Of a stretch of DNA of 64,000 nt, positions 60,373 through 64,000 are shown piece after piece; the stretch's first letter is position 1, and every line of letters begins with the position of its first letter. Below the pieces are notes generated by a model. It did not search any database. It was given only the letters and a program-made list of their open reading frames with translations, and was not told where the DNA came from. The DNA is from a bacterium (GTDB lineage: Bacteria; Zhuqueibacterota; Zhuqueibacteria; Residuimicrobiales; Krinioviventaceae), in the NCBI GenBank assembly GCA_029561455.1, contig JAKQIY010000072.1, positions 31,004-95,003 on the forward strand. Direction: 5' to 3'. Position numbers and translations under genes: made by a program.

Positions 60373-60511
60373 TTACCTGGTTCCGGGTCTCTGGCCCGGT
60401 ACTACCATCACCCGGCTCCGCCTGAAAGTCAAGTTTGTAAATTTGACTTTTACATTTTCCCTGCCGGAAGCAGTGAATTTCCATCCCAAGCCGGGAGACT
60501 TGACGAGCTAA
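60373..60511 (+). repeat. hairpin repeat R1, copy C2 (139 bp)
   Basis: Begins TTACCTGGTTCCGGGTCTCT and ends GGGAGACTTGACGAGCTAA, the right end carrying a small deletion and one change. The length equals copy A. The middle contains AAGTTTGTAAATTTGACTTT, itself pairing. It ends 41 bases before the DUF4256 gene start. Confidence 0.75.
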
Positions 60512-60551
60512 CAAAGAACTGAAAAGTTAGAAATATATTTGGAATAAAGTC

Positions 60552-61097
60552 ATGGAAGAATCTCAAAAACAAGAATTACTGCGGGTAGTGCAGTCCAGGT
60601 TTGAAAAGAACCTGCGCCGCCATGCAGGACTTGATTGGGTTAAAGTACAAGCCAGGCTGGAAGCGAATCCCGAAAAATTGTGGTCGCTTAACGAAATGGA
60701 ACGGACCGGCGGCGAGCCGGATGTGGTTGGTTATGATGACAAGACGGACGAATATATCTTTTGTGATTGTGCTGCGCAAAGTCCGCAAGGCCGCAGATCT
60801 GTTTGTTATGACCGTGAAGCGTTTGAATCAAGGAAAACCGTCAGGCCGGACAATAACGCTAACGATATAGCCGCCGCTATGGGCATCGAGCTTTTGACGG
60901 AAGAACAATACAGGGAGTTGCAGAAACTGGGAGATTTTGATACGAAAACCTCGAGTTGGCTGAAAACCCCTGCCGATATACGTAAACTCGGTGGCGCTAT
61001 TTTTGGCGACCGCCGCTACAACCAGGTTTTTATCTATCACAACGGCGCAGAATCTTACTATGCTGTCAGAGGATTTCGGGGTATACTGCGGGTATGA
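60552..61097 (+). CDS. DUF4256-family protein
   Basis: 181 residues from the ATG at 60552. The opening QKQELLRVVQSRFEKNLRRHAGLDW, then LWSLNEMERTGGEPDVVGYD, YIFCDCAAQSPQGRRSVCYDREA and the C-terminal FGDRRYNQVFIYHNGAESYYAVRGFRG are the pattern I associate with DUF4256. It is a soluble, probably cytoplasmic protein with no known activity. The CDC and histidine/arginine motifs could be a binding site, but nothing more can be read. R1 elements flank the gene on both sides. Confidence 0.8.
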   Translation: MEESQKQELLRVVQSRFEKNLRRHAGLDWVKVQARLEANPEKLWSLNEMERTGGEPDVVGYDDKTDEYIFCDCAAQSPQGRRSVCYDREAFESRKTVRPDNNANDIAAAMGIELLTEEQYRELQKLGDFDTKTSSWLKTPADIRKLGGAIFGDRRYNQVFIYHNGAESYYAVRGFRGILRV

Positions 61098-61145
61098 GTA
61101 TATTGAGAGTCCTGTACGCAGAACAGGCATAAGAGGATTCACATT

Positions 61146-61267
61146 TTACCTGGTTTCGTGTCTCCGGGTTGGTACTGCCACTGCCCGGTTCTGCCGGTGA
61201 GGAAAGTATGTAAATTTGTCATTTGTACATTTTCCATTCCGAGGCCGGGAGGCTTGGGTCGAGGTAA
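61146..61267 (+). repeat. hairpin repeat R1, copy D (122 bp, diverged)
   Basis: Begins TTACCTGGTTTCGTGTCTCC and ends GGCTTGGGTCGAGGTAA. Shorter than A and C2 by about 17 bases and with weaker stems, so an older copy. It ends 19 bases before the VOC gene's ATG, placing it in that gene's 5' untranslated region if the genes are co-transcribed. Confidence 0.65.
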
Positions 61268-61286
61268 TCTGAAAAACGGAGAGTAT

Positions 61287-61676
61287 ATGCAGTTAAAGTT
61301 CATAAGCGTATCAGTAAAAGACCAGGAGCAAGCCCTGGAGTTTTATACAAAGGTTCTCGGCTTTACAAAGATGGCGGACATCCCGATGGGCGAATACCGC
61401 TGGCTGACGGTCGTCTCGCCGGATGGCCTGGAAGGTGTCGAATTGGTTCTTGAACCTATGGCGTTCGAACCGGCGCGTGTTTACCAGGCGGCGCTTTTCA
61501 AGGCCGGTATCCCTGCAACGGCATTCATCACTAAAGATATTGCCGCAGAGTACCAACGCCTCAGGGCGCTGGGAGTGAAATTCCGCAGCGAGCCAACGCC
61601 AATGGGGCCGATCATCGCTGCCGTATTCGAGGATACCTGCGGCAACCTGATAAACCTGGTGCAGCCATTGGTGTAA
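61287..61676 (+). CDS. VOC-family (glyoxalase-like) protein
   Basis: 129 residues from the ATG at 61287 with GGAG just upstream; the ORF start at 61158 runs through repeat R1 and is rejected. Two beta-alpha-beta-beta-beta units are seen: MQLKFISVSVKDQEQALEFYTKVLGF, then KAGIPATAFITKDIAAEYQRLRALGV. The end is FEDTCGNLINLVQP with the Glu typical of metal binding. Members include glyoxalases, dioxygenases and resistance proteins; the substrate here is unknown. Single-domain length suggests a homodimer. Confidence 0.88.
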   Translation: MQLKFISVSVKDQEQALEFYTKVLGFTKMADIPMGEYRWLTVVSPDGLEGVELVLEPMAFEPARVYQAALFKAGIPATAFITKDIAAEYQRLRALGVKFRSEPTPMGPIIAAVFEDTCGNLINLVQPLV

Positions 61677-61751
61677 TGCGGGTTTTAATTCGCGTTTTTC
61701 TCCGCTCCAGAATCAGTATTGATGATGGAATAGGTTATAAAACTAGGTTTC

Positions 61752-61850
61752 GCCCCTAACGGGGCTTGATTGGGTAGTTGATGGGATTGCTATAGACATT
61801 TCGCCCCTGATGGGGCTTTTGTTTCTGGTTCCAATCTCCTGATTGGAACC
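61752..61850 (+). repeat. array of three hairpins, second terminator-like
   Basis: GCCCC-TAAC-GGGGC at 61752-61765, GCCCC-TGAT-GGGGC at 61803-61816 followed by TTTTGTTT, and GGTTCCAATC-TCCT-GATTGGAACC at 61827-61850. The first two share the wording TTTCGCCCCTrAyGGGGCTT and look like members of a short repeat family. The third shares TTCTGGTTCCAATCT with 57844-57858. They lie in a 572-bp gap without a gene. Confidence 0.65.
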
Positions 61851-62014
61851 CGTTTGTTCAAAATCTCTGATTTGAAAAATCTGTGCAGGTATTTCAATCT
61901 TTAGGAATCGGAGATTACCTGACTAGCCGTTTCTAATCAGGAGATTATCAACGAGTAAACTTGCCAATATTTTCAATTTCTCTTTTTTCAAATATGAGCG
62001 ATATCTGGACCGTA

Positions 62015-62144
62015 GTACCTGGTTCCGGGTCTCCGGCCCGGAATCACAACCGCCCGGCTCTGTCGGGGTAACGAGAAATTTAATCATTTCCCAGCCAGAG
62101 GCTGTGAGTGTGCGTCCCAAGCCGGGAGACTTGGGATGAGGTAT
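62015..62144 (+). repeat. hairpin repeat R1, copy E (130 bp)
   Basis: Begins GTACCTGGTTCCGGGTCTCC and ends GACTTGGGATGAGGTAT. TTCCGGG/CCCGGAA and the CCCAAG/CTTGGG stem are intact. It ends 105 bases before the CE6-like gene. The left and right ends have each changed at the outermost base. Confidence 0.7.
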
Positions 62145-62248
62145 ACGGAACGAAAAAATATACAAGTTTTGTTTTACGTCTAGTTTTTGTATTTTAGGGT
62201 AAGAAAAAAAAATAGTCCAGATTATAGTAAAGTTCTCCGGAGGTTAAC

Positions 62249-63420
62249 GTGAGCGCTAAATCAATTTTGAATAGCATAAACAAGCAAATCATATTCGCAC
62301 TCGTATTTATATTAACAGGACTTTTCATGGCAACAACCAACAGTTACGCGCAGGACCCGAATTTTTACATTTACCTGTGCTTTGGCCAGTCCAATATGGA
62401 AGGGCAGGGAACTATCGAACAACAAGACCGGACAGTCGACAGCCGTTTCAAAGTGTTGCAGGCGGTGGCCTGTTCAAACCTGGGCAGGATCAAGGGCAAA
62501 TGGTACACCGCGGTTCCGCCGCTGTGCCGATGCTGGAATGGACTTTCCCCGGCTGATTATTTTGGCAGAACCATGGTCGAAAACCTGCCGGACAGCATTA
62601 AAATCGGCGTGATCAATGTCTCCATCGGCGGCTGCCGCATCGAGTTGTTCGACAAGGATATTTATATGGATTATGATTCCACCTACACCGAGCAGTGGTT
62701 TCAGGATATTATCAAAGAATATAAGGGCAATCCTTACCAGTATATGGTGGACTTGGCCAAACAGGCCCAGCAGGACGGCGTCATTAAGGGCATTCTTTTG
62801 CACCAGGGCGAGTCCAATACCGGCGACAACCAATGGCCGGCCAAAGTAAAAAAAATCTATGATGATCTGATGACCGACCTGAATCTCGATCCGCAATCAA
62901 TACCCCTTCTGGCCGGTGAGGTCGTTCATGCCGATCAGGGCGGTATTTGCGCCAGCATGAATTCGATCATTGCTAAACTGCCTAAAACCCTGCCCAATTC
63001 TTACGTCATTCCTTCAAGCGGCTGCACCGACAAGGAAGATAACGTGCATTTCGATTCCGAAGGGTATCGTGAGTTCGGCAATCGTTACGCCGCACAGATG
63101 CTTTCCATAATGGGCATTGAACCCGCAGGAGTAAAAAAAAACTCTAGACTGATCGACGGTTATGGATTGGAACAAAATTATCCCAATCCGTTTAATCCCG
63201 AAACAGCGATAAAATTTTTTTACCGCAAACGGATCAGGTTACTTTGGAGGTTTTGGATATTACCGGCCGCACGGTAAAAGTATTGGTGGATAATGTTACC
63301 GGCATAGGTGAACATTCCCTTACCTTTGACGGTTCCAAACTACCCAGCGGTATTTACTTTTACCGCTTGAGAACTGCAACAGGTTTTATGCAGAGTAAAA
63401 AGATGCTGTTGGTCAAGTAG
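62249..63420 (+). pseudogene. CE6-like acetyl xylan esterase with frameshifted C-terminal sorting domain
   Basis: GTG start at 62249 with GGAGG five bases upstream; signal peptide ending SYAQ. The SGNH core has Ser48 in CFGQSNMEGQG, NVSIGGCRIELF, LLHQGESNTGDNQW and NVHFDSEGYREFG (Asp/His), a CE6-type layout. A sorting domain begins YGLEQNYPNPFNPETAIKFF. The frame then breaks at a run of seven T (63215-63221) and stops at 63277. Adding one T restores LPQTDQVTLEVLDITGRTVKV ending SGIYFYRL and MLLVK with a stop at 63420. The catalytic part (62249-63277) is intact. Either a sequencing error or a true loss of the secretion tag. Confidence 0.85.
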
Positions 63421-63460
63421 CTCTTTTTGGGAATTGACTTGGAATATTTTGAAAGAAACA

Positions 63461-64000
63461 ATGCCTGAACGACTGTTTTCAGACAACCGCTATAAAAAGA
63501 AATTTACTTTACCGGAACTTTATACGGCGTTAATTTTTGCGCCGGGAGCATTATTGTTACTGCTTAGGAATAAGATTTATAAAGTAGTCGATGAGAATTT
63601 CCGGGAACGTATTATGCTGGCGGTTACGCAAGTCAACGGCTGCGCTGCCTGTTCCTGGGCTCATACCCGGATGGCATTAAGTCAGGGAATGAGTTCGGAA
63701 GAGATCAGTAGTTTTCTAAGCGGGGGAGAACAATATATAAAACCTGAAGAAGCCAAAGCCATTTTATTTGCCCAGCATTTTGCCGATACCGGGGGACTGC
63801 CGCAGCAAGACGCTTACCAGGTTATTGAAAAAGAATACGGCCCGGCAAAAGCTAAAATCATTTTAGCGGCTGCGCAAGTGATGATCGTGGGGAATATGTA
63901 TGGCATTCCTCTAAGCGCTTTACACTCCCGTCTGTCTGGAAGGCCGTATACAGATAGTACTTTGGTTTACGAGTTGTGTTTTTTAATTGCCGGTTTGGCG
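63461..64000 (+). CDS. carboxymuconolactone decarboxylase/AhpD-like protein, partial
   Basis: 180 residues visible from the ATG at 63461, running off the right edge. The CMD core is recognisable: FRERIMLAVTQVNGCAACSWAHTRMALSQGMS, with the CxxC of AhpD-type thiol peroxidase partners and a following His. A second similar helical region follows (KIILAAAQVMIVGNMYG). A hydrophobic stretch (LYTALIFAPGALLLLL) near residue 20 is part of the fold or a membrane contact. Likely a redox-active or stress-linked enzyme. Confidence 0.8.
   Translation, partial: MPERLFSDNRYKKKFTLPELYTALIFAPGALLLLLRNKIYKVVDENFRERIMLAVTQVNGCAACSWAHTRMALSQGMSSEEISSFLSGGEQYIKPEEAKAILFAQHFADTGGLPQQDAYQVIEKEYGPAKAKIILAAAQVMIVGNMYGIPLSALHSRLSGRPYTDSTLVYELCFLIAGLA

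Noticed and set aside
57979..62144. CRISPR-like array
   Set aside because: Repeats are irregularly spaced, 30-139 bp long and separated by genes, with no spacer pattern and no cas genes.
62249..63420. Programmed ribosomal frameshift at the T-run
   Set aside because: Seven T followed by ACC lacks an evident downstream structure or internal ribosome-site stimulator; a one-base indel or sequencing error is simpler.

Overview
The window looks like a chromosomal segment from a free-living, plant-polysaccharide-degrading bacterium of the FCB group. Three predicted secreted proteins end in the 'NYPNPFNP ... G.YFYKL ... K.L.LK' type C-terminal sorting domain used for type IX-like secretion in Bacteroidota relatives such as Calditrichota, Ignavibacteria and KSB1-like lineages. 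There is no SusC/SusD pair, so it is not a standard Bacteroidetes PUL. The phylum is inferred, not proven.

Positions 1-53,114 hold one long run of 27 genes, all on the minus strand, nearly all with signal peptides or lipoboxes. It is a side-chain-stripping kit for heavily decorated hemicellulose such as glucuronoarabinoxylan. It has beta-xylosidases (GH3, GH39), alpha-L-arabinofuranosidases (GH51 x2, GH54 x2, GH43 x3), a beta-L-arabinofuranosidase (GH127), an alpha-glucuronidase (GH115) and a GH31 alpha-xylosidase-like enzyme. It also has GH29 x2, GH42 and GH27 enzymes, six CE1-type esterase genes (seven catalytic domains, plus a decayed remnant), CE7, a type-B carboxylesterase and a SASA-type acetylesterase. 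A solute-binding protein resembling the TAXI/TRAP family sits inside the run. I see no membrane transporter, regulator, endo-xylanase or cytoplasmic sugar-metabolism gene. Duplication has clearly shaped the locus: GH43-CE1-GH43-CE1, GH54-GH54, CE1-tandem CE1, two GH3 paralogues.

Positions 53,115-55,899 are a control and boundary zone. They hold a terminator-like hairpin, a possible small secreted-peptide ORF, a 13-bp inverted repeat and a secreted M28 peptidase with a sorting domain.

Positions 55,900-64,000 switch to the plus strand and are less dense: flavodoxin, CE2-like esterase, MDR oxidoreductase, SAM methyltransferase, DUF4256 protein, VOC protein, CE6-like esterase with a frameshifted sorting domain, and a partial CMD/AhpD-like protein. 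The spaces between these genes hold at least five copies of an about 120-140 bp hairpin-rich repeat with imperfect terminal inverted repeats, a second about 30-bp repeat, simple hairpin arrays, and a C-terminal relic of a second methyltransferase caught between two repeat copies.

The most unusual items are this repeat family with its trapped gene relic, the two GH54 enzymes whose lamin-tail domain is interrupted by a repeated module, the cysteine-rich orphan binding protein, and the CE1 expansion with a double-headed enzyme and a fossil copy.
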